From Dyadobacter diqingensis (GTDB lineage: Bacteria > Bacteroidota > Bacteroidia > Cytophagales > Spirosomataceae), in contig NZ_JAMXKF010000005.1 of NCBI RefSeq assembly GCF_024220585.1, positions 186,289-250,288 of the forward strand: 64,000 nucleotides of DNA. The letters are read 5' to 3'. The notes beneath the pieces were generated by a model, which saw only the letters and a list, made by a program, of their open reading frames with translations, did no database searches and had not been told where the DNA came from. A program made the translations under genes and the position numbers. Below, in pieces: positions 26,530 through 35,636 of this stretch. Within the stretch, counting starts at the first letter, position 1. Each line of letters opens with the position of its first letter.

Positions 26530-29265
26530 ATGTTAAGAAAAACTTTTCACCTGATCCTGATCACATTTATTACCGGCATTTCGGTGAGTTTTGGCCAGAC
26601 TGTTCCGTCTCCGAAAGAGCATTTTGGTTTTGCTATCGGGGATGACTATCAGCTTGCCAATTTTACCCAAACGGAGGTCTATTTCAAGAAACTGGCCGAA
26701 GCTTCGGACCGTGTAGAGCTGACGAGCATCGGCTTGACCGAAGAAGGCCGGAACCAGTACATGATGATTGTTTCCTCTCCTAAAAACCTTAAAAATCTTG
26801 CACGGTTTAAAGAAATCTCCCAGAAACTGGGTCGTGCCGAAGACCTTACCCCGGAACAAGCCAAAGTTTTAGCGTCGGAAGGCAAAGCGGTAGTCTGGAT
26901 TGACGGGGGACTGCATGCCACGGAAACCGTCGGGATCCATCAGCTGATTGAAACGGCTTATCAACTTGCAACCCGTAATGACCAGGAAACGAAGCGGATT
27001 CTGGACAATGTGATTATCCTGATGACCCACGCAAATCCGGATGGGCAGGAGCTGGTGAGCAACTGGTACATGCGCGAGAAAGATCCTAAAAAACGTACAC
27101 TGGAATTTTTGCCCAGACTGTATCAGAAGTACATCGGTCATGACAATAACCGCGATTTTTACATGATGCAGATGAAGGAATCCCAAAACATGGGGCGCCA
27201 GCTTTTTGTCGAATGGATTCCGCAGATTATGTATAACCATCATCAGCGCGGGCCGGCAGGTTCTGTGCTTGCGGGGCCGCCATACCGGGACCCGTTTAAC
27301 TATGTATTTGATCCATTGCTTATTACCGGTATTGACGCCGTGGGTGCTGCAATGTACAACCGGTTGAATGTTGAAAACAAGCCGGGTTTTACACGGTTAA
27401 CCGGCTCAACATTTTCGACTTGGTATAACGGAGGGTTGCGCACGACGACGCAGTTTCACAACATGGTGGGCCTGCTGACCGAAATTATCGGCGGGCCTAC
27501 GCCTGAGGATATTCCACTGGTTCCGCAGCGACTGATCCCCAATGGTGCGACGCCTAATCCGGTGACGCCACAGTCGTGGCATTTCAAACAGTCCATCGAC
27601 TACTCCCTGTCGCTGAACTTTTCGGTACTGGACTATGCAGCACGTAACTACGACGACCTGCTTTTTAATATTTATCATATGGGTAAAAATTCGATTGATC
27701 GCGGTAATATGGATTTCTGGACGCCTTATCCGAAACGGATTGACGCGATCAATGAAGCCATCAAAGCCAACCGCCCCGTGGTAACAGCCAGTGTAACTGC
27801 GCCGCCGGCCAAGATTAATTTCTACGATCTGGTATTGAAGGATTCCACATTACGCGATGCCAGAGGGTATATTATTCCTTCCGGTCAGACTGATTTTCCG
27901 ACTGCTGTGAAGTTTTTGAATGCGCTCATCAAGGCAGGAATTCAGGTTCAAAAAGCATCTGCCGATTTCTCGGTTGCCGGCAAAAAGTATTCCGCAGGGT
28001 CCTACATCGTAAAATCAAATCAGGCGTTTCGTCCGCACATCCTCGATATGTTTGAGCCGCAGGATCATCCGAATGACTTCCAATATGCTGGTGGTCCGCC
28101 GATCCGTCCCTATGACGCCGCCGGCTGGACACTTGCCTTCCAGATGGGGGTGAAGTTTGACCGGGTTCTAAATGACTTTTCCGGACCGTTTGAGAAAATC
28201 CCTTATGGCGAATTGCTGACGGTGAAAACGGTTGTGCCCAATGCGTCAGCGGGATATGTGTTGAGTCCGGCAGTGAACAACTCCTTTATTTATATCAACG
28301 ACCTGCTGGCGGCGGGGATTGAGGTTTTCAGGGTAAGCAGTGGGAAAGACCAGGGGACATTTTTTGTTCCTTCATCGGCCAGGTCAAAAGTTTTGCTCGA
28401 AAAATCGGCGGCGGAGCTGGGTTCATCGGTAAAAGCAGTCAGCAAACGTCCTGCGAACCTCAACAGGATTTCGCCGGCACGCGTAGCATTATGGGACAAT
28501 TATGGCGGCTCGATGCCTTCGGGCTGGGTTCGGTGGCTGGCTGAACAATATCATTTCCCGGTTCAGCTTGTTTATGCAAAAGATATTGATGCCGGTGAGC
28601 TCCGTAAAAAATACGATCTGATTTTATTCGTAACCAGAGCAATTCCCGGCATAGGAGCCAACGGTTCGGGTGGAGAAGGTTTCACTAGGAGAGAACCGAA
28701 AGAAGAGGAAGTGCCTGCTGAATTTCATCATAAAATGGGTAACCTGATCGTGGCGAAATCTGTCCCATCCTTGAAGAAATTCATGGAAGAAGGTGGCTCG
28801 GTATTTACCATCGGGAGCAGTACGAGCCTGGCCTATCACATAGGATTGCCTGTAAGAAATGCGTTGCTGGAAATGACATCGTCGGGTATCGAGAGGCCGC
28901 TGCCGGGTGAAAAGTATTATGTGCCGGGCAGCATTTTGCAGGTAGCCGTGGATTCCACCCAGAAAACAACCTGGGGCATGGGCTCAAAAAGTGATATCTA
29001 TTTTGACGCCAGCCCTGTATTCAATTTGTCGGCGGATGCCGTTGCCAAAGGTTTGATCAAACCTTTGATGTGGTTTGATACCAATAAACCGCTGCGCAGC
29101 GGGTGGGCGTGGGGACAGGCTTATTTGCAGGGAGGCGTTACGGCTTTCGAGGCGACAGTAGGTAATGGAAAACTGATCGCTTTCGGGCCGGAGATCACCT
29201 TTCGGGCTCAGTCTTACGGCACATTCAAACTTTTGTTCAACCAGCTTTATTCGTCATCGAAATAA
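26530..29265 (+). CDS. M14 family zinc carboxypeptidase-like metallopeptidase
   Basis: A 911-residue secreted protein. The ATG at 26530 is preferred because it opens the signal peptide directly (MLRKTFHLILITFITG); an upstream ATG at 26488 would add 14 residues. The peptidase domain spans about residues 35-370 and holds the zinc motif HATE (GGLHATETVGIHQLIE), a third ligand His in MYNHHQRG, and the catalytic-type Glu in LLTEIIGG. The long C-terminal half (about 400-911) is a family-specific extension, partly glutamine amidotransferase-like in look. It probably digests peptides outside the inner membrane. Confidence 0.87.
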   Translation: MLRKTFHLILITFITGISVSFGQTVPSPKEHFGFAIGDDYQLANFTQTEVYFKKLAEASDRVELTSIGLTEEGRNQYMMIVSSPKNLKNLARFKEISQKLGRAEDLTPEQAKVLASEGKAVVWIDGGLHATETVGIHQLIETAYQLATRNDQETKRILDNVIILMTHANPDGQELVSNWYMREKDPKKRTLEFLPRLYQKYIGHDNNRDFYMMQMKESQNMGRQLFVEWIPQIMYNHHQRGPAGSVLAGPPYRDPFNYVFDPLLITGIDAVGAAMYNRLNVENKPGFTRLTGSTFSTWYNGGLRTTTQFHNMVGLLTEIIGGPTPEDIPLVPQRLIPNGATPNPVTPQSWHFKQSIDYSLSLNFSVLDYAARNYDDLLFNIYHMGKNSIDRGNMDFWTPYPKRIDAINEAIKANRPVVTASVTAPPAKINFYDLVLKDSTLRDARGYIIPSGQTDFPTAVKFLNALIKAGIQVQKASADFSVAGKKYSAGSYIVKSNQAFRPHILDMFEPQDHPNDFQYAGGPPIRPYDAAGWTLAFQMGVKFDRVLNDFSGPFEKIPYGELLTVKTVVPNASAGYVLSPAVNNSFIYINDLLAAGIEVFRVSSGKDQGTFFVPSSARSKVLLEKSAAELGSSVKAVSKRPANLNRISPARVALWDNYGGSMPSGWVRWLAEQYHFPVQLVYAKDIDAGELRKKYDLILFVTRAIPGIGANGSGGEGFTRREPKEEEVPAEFHHKMGNLIVAKSVPSLKKFMEEGGSVFTIGSSTSLAYHIGLPVRNALLEMTSSGIERPLPGEKYYVPGSILQVAVDSTQKTTWGMGSKSDIYFDASPVFNLSADAVAKGLIKPLMWFDTNKPLRSGWAWGQAYLQGGVTAFEATVGNGKLIAFGPEITFRAQSYGTFKLLFNQLYSSSK

Positions 29266-29298
29266 AAATTCAATTTTAGGTTTATGTAGTTTGAAAGG

Positions 29299-29325
29299 AG
29301 CCGGCATGCTAAGCCGGCTTTTTTT
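29299..29325 (+). terminator. Rho-independent terminator after the M14 peptidase
   Basis: A 7-bp stem AGCCGGC (29299-29305) with GCCGGCT (29313-29319), a 7-base loop, followed by a run of seven T residues. Confidence 0.85.
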
Positions 29326-29553
29326 GTCCGGAACCTTCTGCAACGGCCTTTTTTAGAAAAGATGCGTTCGACAGAAAGGTGCTGCAATTTGAACGCTTTT
29401 CTCGCCCAATTCAGCTATCGGTTTGCCCGGTTGGGGTAATTAGTTCATCCGGATCTGTTGCTGAAAAAATACTTTTGAACCAGGGATTACAACAAAAAGA
29501 GTGATCCGCTGACCAAGGGAAATAAATCGGGAACAAAAGATTACTAAAAGGCA

Positions 29554-31248
29554 ATGATGAAAACGCTCACTAAAAACAAACTGCATTACATTTTTTTATT
29601 ATGGTTTTTGCTGCTGACACCGGCACTTAACGCAGCCGTTCAGGAGGTAGATACTACCGGCACGTCCGGCCTTGTTTTCGAGCCGGTTGTAAAAGCACCG
29701 GTGTTGGAACATAAAGCGGTAAAGGAATCTGTGAAATCCCTGGATGTGGCGGTAAATCAGACCGCGTCGCAGCAAAAGGCAAAAGAGCCATTAAGTTTAG
29801 GGACGATTTTTTTGGCCGGATTTCTGGGAGGTTTGGCTGCTATTTTGCTGCCCTGCATATTTCCCATGTTACCTCTCACCGTCGGATTTTTTACCAAACG
29901 ACACACGGAACGGCGAAGAGGTATCATTGATGCCGTGATCTATGGCTTATCCATTATTCTGATCTACGTGGGTTTGGGCATGCTGATCACCATTGTCTTC
30001 GGCGCGGACGCGTTGAATGCACTTGCTACGAACGGCATATTTAATTTTGTTTTCTTCGTGTTGCTCGTCGTGTTTGCCGCCTCATTTTTCGGTGCATTCG
30101 AAATTGTCCTGCCCAATAAGTGGCTTAACAAAGCAGAGGAAAACAGTGATCGCAAAGGTTTCGCAGGGATCTTTTTCATGGCTGCAACGCTGGCGCTGGT
30201 GTCGTTCAGCTGCACCGGTCCGATCATCGGTACCCTTTTGGTCGAAGCAGCCACTTCGGGCGCGCGTTTGGGACCGGCCATGGGAATGTTCGGATTTTCA
30301 CTGGCTCTGGCACTGCCCTTCGTGCTTTTTGCACTTTTTCCGTCCTGGCTTAAAGGTCTTCCTAAATCGGGTGGCTGGCTTAACAGTGTAAAAGTCTGTC
30401 TGGGTTTTCTGGAACTGGCGCTTTCTCTTAAATTTTTGAGCAACGTAGATCTTACATACCGCTGGCATATTCTTGACCGTGAGGTGTTTCTGGTCTTGTG
30501 GATTGTGATTGCCGCGCTTGCAGGTTTATACCTCCTTGGCAAGCTAACGTTTAGTCACGATAGTGAACTCAAATACATCAGCGTTCCCCGGCTTTTTATG
30601 GCGATCATCGTGTTATCATTTTCAATCTACATGATTCCGGGTCTTTGGGGGGCACCTTTAAAATCCATCGCTGCTTTTCTGCCGCCGCAGTCGGGCCAGG
30701 ATTTCGACTTGTACACGCCACTGTTGTCAGGAAATAGCAGCATAACAGCGGTTAATGAAACGTCGGTTTCGCAGCCGCAACCCCGCAAGTATCAGGATTT
30801 GTTTGACAAACCGCTTAACCTGCACCCGTTTTTCGATTACGAAGAGGGCATAACCTATGCCAAAAAAGTAAACAAGCCGGTATTGATTGATTTTACAGGC
30901 CATGCATGCGTCAATTGCCGCAAAATGGAAGCAACCGTCTGGCCGGACAATAAGGTGCTGTCTTTAATTAAAAATGATTACGTCCTGATTCAGTTGTATG
31001 TTGATGATAAGACCGAACTACCCGCTAATGAGCAATACATAAGTAAATTCAGCAACAGGAGAATTACCACGATCGGCGGGCTCAACAGCGACATTCAGGC
31101 TACACATTTTAATACCAATTCGCAGCCGTTTTATGTATTGCAGAACCCTGTTTCGGAAAAGGAACTGGTAACACCAAAAGGAGCTGATTACGATGTGGAT
31201 AGTTATCACGATTATCTTCAATCGGGCCTCAGCGTATTCAATCGATAA
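29554..31248 (+). CDS. dsbD: DsbD-type thiol-disulfide transporter lacking the N-terminal domain
   Basis: A 564-residue inner-membrane protein. Signal or first membrane segment about 10-27, a linker to about residue 85, then the DsbD/CcdA core with LPCIFPMLPLTVGFF and SCTGPIIGTLL holding the two redox cysteines. The C-terminal thioredoxin-like domain (about 430-560) has the CVNC active site in GHACVNCRKMEATVW. It passes electrons from cytoplasmic thioredoxin to the periplasm. The usual N-terminal alpha domain is absent but encoded separately at 33943-34386. A TACTTTTG -7 box at 29470-29477 lies upstream, without a good -33 element. The TlpA-like gene follows closely. Confidence 0.88.
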   Translation: MMKTLTKNKLHYIFLLWFLLLTPALNAAVQEVDTTGTSGLVFEPVVKAPVLEHKAVKESVKSLDVAVNQTASQQKAKEPLSLGTIFLAGFLGGLAAILLPCIFPMLPLTVGFFTKRHTERRRGIIDAVIYGLSIILIYVGLGMLITIVFGADALNALATNGIFNFVFFVLLVVFAASFFGAFEIVLPNKWLNKAEENSDRKGFAGIFFMAATLALVSFSCTGPIIGTLLVEAATSGARLGPAMGMFGFSLALALPFVLFALFPSWLKGLPKSGGWLNSVKVCLGFLELALSLKFLSNVDLTYRWHILDREVFLVLWIVIAALAGLYLLGKLTFSHDSELKYISVPRLFMAIIVLSFSIYMIPGLWGAPLKSIAAFLPPQSGQDFDLYTPLLSGNSSITAVNETSVSQPQPRKYQDLFDKPLNLHPFFDYEEGITYAKKVNKPVLIDFTGHACVNCRKMEATVWPDNKVLSLIKNDYVLIQLYVDDKTELPANEQYISKFSNRRITTIGGLNSDIQATHFNTNSQPFYVLQNPVSEKELVTPKGADYDVDSYHDYLQSGLSVFNR

Positions 31249-31276
31249 TTTTTTTAAACACTCAAAATTTAAATCC

Positions 31277-32521
31277 ATGAACAAGAAATATGGACTGGGC
31301 GGACTATGTATGGCATTTTTCCTGTACACATCCGCCGTGGCACAACCGACGCTTACGCAAGGTAAATGGCATGCAGCATTGCAGCGGCCGGATGGGCATG
31401 TAATTCCCTTTGAACTGGATATTCAAAACCAGAATGGGAAATGGATAACCTCCGTTTTAAATGCATCAGAACGTATAAAAACCGAGGAAATGGTCATCGA
31501 AAATGATTCGCTTATCATTAAAATGCCGGTTTTTGAATCTTATTTTAAGGCCAAAGTGATTCGTAAAGACAGCCTGAGCGGTGTCTGGGTCAGCGGCGGG
31601 GCCAGTAAAGATCTCATTTTTCCATTTAGGGCTTCCGCCGGAGGTGGCCGTTTTGCGATTGGAAAAACCGGCAAACCCAGACAGGTTCATGGCAAATGGA
31701 ACATCGAATTTACACGTGCTAATAACACCAAAAGAGCGGCTATTGGACAGATTATTCAAAAGGGGAATATTCTGTCGGGATCGGTGCTGACACCGTCCGG
31801 CGACTACCGGTATCTGGATGGTGTGGTATCCGGAGATTCTCTTTCTCTTTCCACTTTCGATGGTAGTCACGCGCTTTTGTTGTCTGCAAAAATTAATGGC
31901 GACCATCTCTCCGGTCATTTCTACAATGGACTTTCGGGTGTGGAAACCTGGACAGCCGTAAAAGATGAGAATGCAGTCCTGCAAGCACCTGCGACGGCTG
32001 TTACAGCCTTGAAGGAAGGCAGTGATGGTAAACTTGATTTTACTTTCAAAAATCTGGAAGGGAATCCGGTTTCACTGAACGATGAGCGTTTTAAGGGTAA
32101 GGTGGTGATTTTACAGCTCATGGGCTCCTGGTGTCCGAATTGTATGGACGAAACAGCTTTTTTGAGCGATTTCTATCGGAAGAATAAAGATCGGGGCGTT
32201 GAAATTATTGCGCTGGGTTATGAGCTGAGCACGGATGCGGCAAGGTCGGTGAAAAGCCTGCAAAAATTCAAAGACCAGTTTAATGTTCAATATCCGATCC
32301 TGAATACCGGCGTGACCGCAGGAGACCCGCAACGGGCGGAAAAAACGCTACCGCAGCTGACGGCGATCAAAGTTTTTCCAACCACAATTCTGCTGGATAA
32401 AAACGGTGTGGTGAGCGACATCAGCACGTCCTTTTACGGCCCTGGTGCCGGTGATTATCATCTGAAATTCAAAAGTCATTTTGAAACATCTGTCAATACA
32501 CTTTTGGAACAGAAGCTGTAA
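31277..32521 (+). CDS. TlpA-like periplasmic thioredoxin-fold protein
   Basis: A 414-residue exported protein. The ATG at 31277 opens a signal peptide (KKYGLGGLCMAFFLYTSAVAQ); the open frame upstream only overlaps dsbD. Residues about 25-240 form a beta-rich region with no recognised domain. The C-terminal TlpA/ResA-like domain (about 260-414) has the active-site motif GSWCPNCMDE (CPNC). It starts 28 bp after dsbD, its likely electron donor, so the two act together in reducing periplasmic disulfides or in cytochrome maturation. Confidence 0.85.
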   Translation: MNKKYGLGGLCMAFFLYTSAVAQPTLTQGKWHAALQRPDGHVIPFELDIQNQNGKWITSVLNASERIKTEEMVIENDSLIIKMPVFESYFKAKVIRKDSLSGVWVSGGASKDLIFPFRASAGGGRFAIGKTGKPRQVHGKWNIEFTRANNTKRAAIGQIIQKGNILSGSVLTPSGDYRYLDGVVSGDSLSLSTFDGSHALLLSAKINGDHLSGHFYNGLSGVETWTAVKDENAVLQAPATAVTALKEGSDGKLDFTFKNLEGNPVSLNDERFKGKVVILQLMGSWCPNCMDETAFLSDFYRKNKDRGVEIIALGYELSTDAARSVKSLQKFKDQFNVQYPILNTGVTAGDPQRAEKTLPQLTAIKVFPTTILLDKNGVVSDISTSFYGPGAGDYHLKFKSHFETSVNTLLEQKL

Positions 32522-32553
32522 GGTTTTTTATAGTTATCGCGACCGTATCCATG

Positions 32554-32604
32554 AAAACGAGCAGAACGCCAGGGGAAATAATCCCCTGGCGTTCTGCTCG
32601 TTTT
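32554..32604. terminator. Very long perfect bidirectional terminator
   Basis: A perfect 23-bp inverted repeat (32554-32576 with 32582-32604), a 5-base loop and flanking A and T tracts, between the convergent TlpA-like and UPF0173 genes. Confidence 0.93.
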
Positions 32605-32614
32605 TTAACTATAC

Positions 32615-33295
32615 TTAAATGTCGATGCTTCCGCCTATTTCAAGTAAATGCAGCGTCAGGCCGGCATTTTTAAATTCCTGAATTGCTTCTGCTTTGTCCA
32701 GTTTGATAAACCCGAATGTATCGTAATGAACTCCTATAACTTTACTTGTTTTAACAAAGTTTGCCGCTTCGATCGCATCTTCAACGCCCATCGTCAGTAC
32801 ATCACCAATCGGGAAAACGGCGAAGTCCAGGTCAGCCCATTTGGGGATTAACGTCATGTCAAGGGAAAGGCCGGCATCACCGCTGTAATAGAAATTTCCG
32901 TCGGTGGTTTTCAAGACAAATCCGCTCGCAACACCGGCATAACTTCCATCCGGCAGGCTGCTTGAATGCTGTGCCGAAACCGCTTTTACCGTGCCAAAAT
33001 CGAAAGTTACCTTGCCGCCCGGATTTAACGGATGCACATTTTCAACGCCTTCTTTGGTAAAATAGATATACAGTTCCCAGATCCCAACGATCATCGCACC
33101 GGTACGTTTCGCAATAGCGACGGCATCCAGCATGTGGTCAAAATGGCCGTGAGATATGAAAATGTAATCGGCCTTTATGTCATCAATGTTGATACCTTTC
33201 GCCAGTTCATTTCCCGAAATAAAGGGATCAAACAGGATATGTTTGCCACCAGCGACGACCGAGAAGCAGGAGTGACCGTAGTAAGTAATTTTCAT
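32615..33295 (-). CDS. Metal-dependent hydrolase, UPF0173 / beta-lactamase fold
   Basis: A 226-residue protein. The start is the ATG at 33295 (MKITYYGHSCF); the frame extends 24 codons upstream but without homologous character. Conserved features are GHSCF, a DPFISGN block, the metallo-beta-lactamase signature SHGHFDHMLD, then FYYSGDAG and GVHYDTFGFI. This is the UPF0173 family of small cytoplasmic metal hydrolases. The physiological substrate is not known. Confidence 0.9.
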   Translation of the reverse strand: MKITYYGHSCFSVVAGGKHILFDPFISGNELAKGINIDDIKADYIFISHGHFDHMLDAVAIAKRTGAMIVGIWELYIYFTKEGVENVHPLNPGGKVTFDFGTVKAVSAQHSSSLPDGSYAGVASGFVLKTTDGNFYYSGDAGLSLDMTLIPKWADLDFAVFPIGDVLTMGVEDAIEAANFVKTSKVIGVHYDTFGFIKLDKAEAIQEFKNAGLTLHLLEIGGSIDI

Positions 33296-33365
33296 GGTTA
33301 TCTTTTTAATGCAATAATAGTGATTTGTTTTTGATGATATCAAAGACGACGCAGGCCTTAAGCAC

Positions 33366-33402
33366 AAAATAACCTGCCCGTAATAGCCGGACAGGTTATT
33401 TT
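33366..33402 (-). terminator. Terminator of the ohr gene
   Basis: A 15-bp stem (33366-33380 with 33388-33402) with a single imperfect pair. On the minus strand that pair is a G-U wobble, while on the plus strand it is a C-A mismatch, so the hairpin suits the leftward ohr transcript. A T run follows on that strand. Confidence 0.75.
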
Positions 33403-33417
33403 TAGAAATGGTTCAGT

Positions 33418-33897
33418 TTAAACCAGATTAATAACGACCCCAATGTTGCCGCGGGTGGCTTTGGAATAGGGACAGGTCTGGTGCGCGGCGTCTACCAGCG
33501 ATTGTGCGATGTCGGCAGGCAAACCTGGCAGGCTTACATTAAGACGGGCCTGTAAAAAGTACCCGCCGGCAGCCGTACCCAGATCCACTTCTGCATCCAC
33601 AGCCAGGTCTGCTGGCAGTGTAACCTTCATTTTGGAAGCGGCAATACCGATGGCGCCAATGAAACAGGCCGACCATCCGGCTGCGAACAACTGTTCGGGA
33701 TTGGTTCCGGCACCGGTACTTCCCGGTGATGATAGTTTGATGTTTAACCGGTCATCTGAACTTTGAGAAGCGCCGTCACGGCCACCGGTGGTGTGGGTTT
33801 TACCTGTGTACAACACCTTTTCAATTTGGGTGAATTTAGTTTCTGTGTTTGATTGAGCGTGATTCACAGATGCGTTTTCGATTTGGTGATTTTCCAT
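33418..33897 (-). CDS. ohr: Organic hydroperoxide resistance protein (Ohr/OsmC family)
   Basis: A 159-residue Ohr peroxidase, slightly longer than usual because of a polar N-terminal extension of about 20 residues. The core begins KVLYTGKTHTTGGRDG, typical of Ohr, and holds the catalytic cysteines in WSACFIGAI and in QTCPYSKATRGN. It reduces organic hydroperoxides with thiols, normally dihydrolipoyl partners. No MarR-type OhrR gene is adjacent. It lies just downstream of a free DsbD alpha-domain gene on the same strand. Confidence 0.93.
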   Translation of the reverse strand: MENHQIENASVNHAQSNTETKFTQIEKVLYTGKTHTTGGRDGASQSSDDRLNIKLSSPGSTGAGTNPEQLFAAGWSACFIGAIGIAASKMKVTLPADLAVDAEVDLGTAAGGYFLQARLNVSLPGLPADIAQSLVDAAHQTCPYSKATRGNIGVVINLV

Positions 33898-33942
33898 TTT
33901 GTTTTATTGATTATGAATTGTTTATGATAATTTTATTGATTG

Positions 33943-34386
33943 TTACTTCACAGGGATTGAGAATGCGACGGTTTCGGGAGGAAGGCATTGCTGATTGCTG
34001 CATGCCATAAATTCCACCTCACCTTTTACCGTGGTTTTGCCACTCAGTTTGATTTTTTGTTGAAATATGACCTCCTTCTCAAAGTAGCTGACATTCATAT
34101 CAAAGAACTTTTCGAATTTGGTAATGGGTTTCGGCTCAGCAACATCACCGTTCAGCTGAAATGATTTGGAAGGTGTAAACGTAAAAGTGGCTTTCAGAGG
34201 CCCGCCTTCCGGCACCGATTGGGCGTATACATGCCAGCCGGCATCGATTGTGGCCTTGATAAAAACCGTGGCCTCGGTTGGCGAAGTTTTCTTTGCTGCA
34301 TAACTCCATTTTACGGGTTTCAAAATCTGGCTGTTGGCGGAGAAGGTTGAAAGTAGTCCGGCAACAAATACTAGTAAGGTTTTCAT
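33943..34386 (-). CDS. Free-standing DsbD N-terminal (alpha) domain protein
   Basis: A 147-residue exported protein with a signal peptide (about 1-19). The mature part matches the immunoglobulin-like N-terminal domain of DsbD: VKWSYAAKKTSPTEATVFIKATI, GWHVYAQS, and the C-terminal CSNQQCLPP, which holds the redox cysteine pair. Normally this domain is fused to the DsbD membrane core; here that core (29554-31248) lacks it and is encoded nearby on the other strand. The pair may form a split DsbD. It could instead act with another redox partner. Confidence 0.85.
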   Translation of the reverse strand: MKTLLVFVAGLLSTFSANSQILKPVKWSYAAKKTSPTEATVFIKATIDAGWHVYAQSVPEGGPLKATFTFTPSKSFQLNGDVAEPKPITKFEKFFDMNVSYFEKEVIFQQKIKLSGKTTVKGEVEFMACSNQQCLPPETVAFSIPVK

Positions 34387-34443
34387 GATGTCGTTGTTTA
34401 AGGATAAATTTTGGATTATGATACCGCAGTCCGGTATGGATCT

Positions 34444-35298
34444 TTATCGTTTGGCTTGTTCAAGAGCTTCCTGATTTAGCCGCAAATATTCGTTGTCACT
34501 GCCTTCTTGCGCTGTTTTGATACCTGCTTCCGCTGCGGCCTGCGCACCTGCTTTATCACCTTTTCTGAGTAAAAAACGTGACTTGAAAAGTTTGTAGGAA
34601 GCTCTTTTTGGAAAATCCTGTTCCGCTTTGGCAATCCAGCCCAGCGCCTTGTCTGTATCTTTGTTGTTGATATAGTAATATTGTATGGCGTTGAAATAGT
34701 TGAGGTTGGATACCTCTTTTTTCTCCATGATACGATCGATGCTGGCAACAATTTTGGCATCATCATTGGTCGTCAAATGAATATTTACAGCCGTTTGGTC
34801 CCAGGAGATGTTCAGGTACGATGTTATGGTTGTCGGGTTGTTAAACAGCATGGTAAAAGCCTCCTGTTTTTCAGCCGTTTTGATCGTCTTAACCTTAAAG
34901 CGGATCAGGTCACTGGCCTGGTTGTAGGCGTAAGCGCCCCACTGATCGGCTGACTTGTTCAGGATTATCGTCCATTCATCTTTCTCGGGAATGCAGAACA
35001 GCGCATAAGCACCGGCGGGAATATTGTGGCCCTCCACAATGGCATCTTCCGAAAACTTGATAACGGTCGCGTTGTTGGCACCCGCCCGCCATACCTGTCC
35101 GTAAGGCACCAGCCCACCGAATATTTTACGGTTTTTCACCGGTGGACGGGAGTAGGTAACGCTTACTTTCCCAAGTCCCAGATCCTGGATAACCGTTTGA
35201 GTAGTGCTCGGATTGGGCAGGACTAAATCCTGGGCGTTGCTTTTAAAGGTTGCTGATGCCATCAACATCATGGCTAAAATAAAAGAGTTCGTTTTCAT
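34444..35298 (-). CDS. DUF2911 family exported protein
   Basis: A 284-residue protein with a signal peptide; the ATG at 35298 (MKTNSFILAMMLM) is chosen over an upstream frame extension. Residues about 25-170 match DUF2911 (VSVTYSRPPVKNRKIFG, QVWRAGANNATVIKFS, GAYALFCIP, INLNKS-like block), common in Bacteroidota and of unknown role. The C-terminal 90 residues are TPR-like helices (ALGWIAKAEQDFPKRASYKLFKSRFLL). It is the first gene of the leftward run that includes the DsbD alpha-domain and ohr genes. Confidence 0.85.
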   Translation of the reverse strand: MKTNSFILAMMLMASATFKSNAQDLVLPNPSTTQTVIQDLGLGKVSVTYSRPPVKNRKIFGGLVPYGQVWRAGANNATVIKFSEDAIVEGHNIPAGAYALFCIPEKDEWTIILNKSADQWGAYAYNQASDLIRFKVKTIKTAEKQEAFTMLFNNPTTITSYLNISWDQTAVNIHLTTNDDAKIVASIDRIMEKKEVSNLNYFNAIQYYYINNKDTDKALGWIAKAEQDFPKRASYKLFKSRFLLRKGDKAGAQAAAEAGIKTAQEGSDNEYLRLNQEALEQAKR

Positions 35299-35636
35299 AT
35301 GCTTGTTGGATAAGATTGGCAGCGACTTCCGCTGAATGCTGATACAAATAGACAGCAAAAGGAGAAAAACGGCACATGGAAAAAAGCCGGATTAGGCAAA
35401 TTGAAGGGTGAAGTGGACAGTCCGCATGGCCAGCAGGAAAGCGGCTTTTTTCTGTGATTTGAGGGTTGTAAAATGGCTGACTGGCATTTAATAATGTATG
35501 GGTTTACGGTTCTTTTTTGCAAAAGAAAGTTCGGATTTTAAACTGTCCAGTTCACCCGCCAATTGGTCTAACTGAGCCGGTTTTCAATGCTCCGGATTTT
35601 GCCGTCGATTTACCTTTGAGAAAAAAAGAAACAGAT

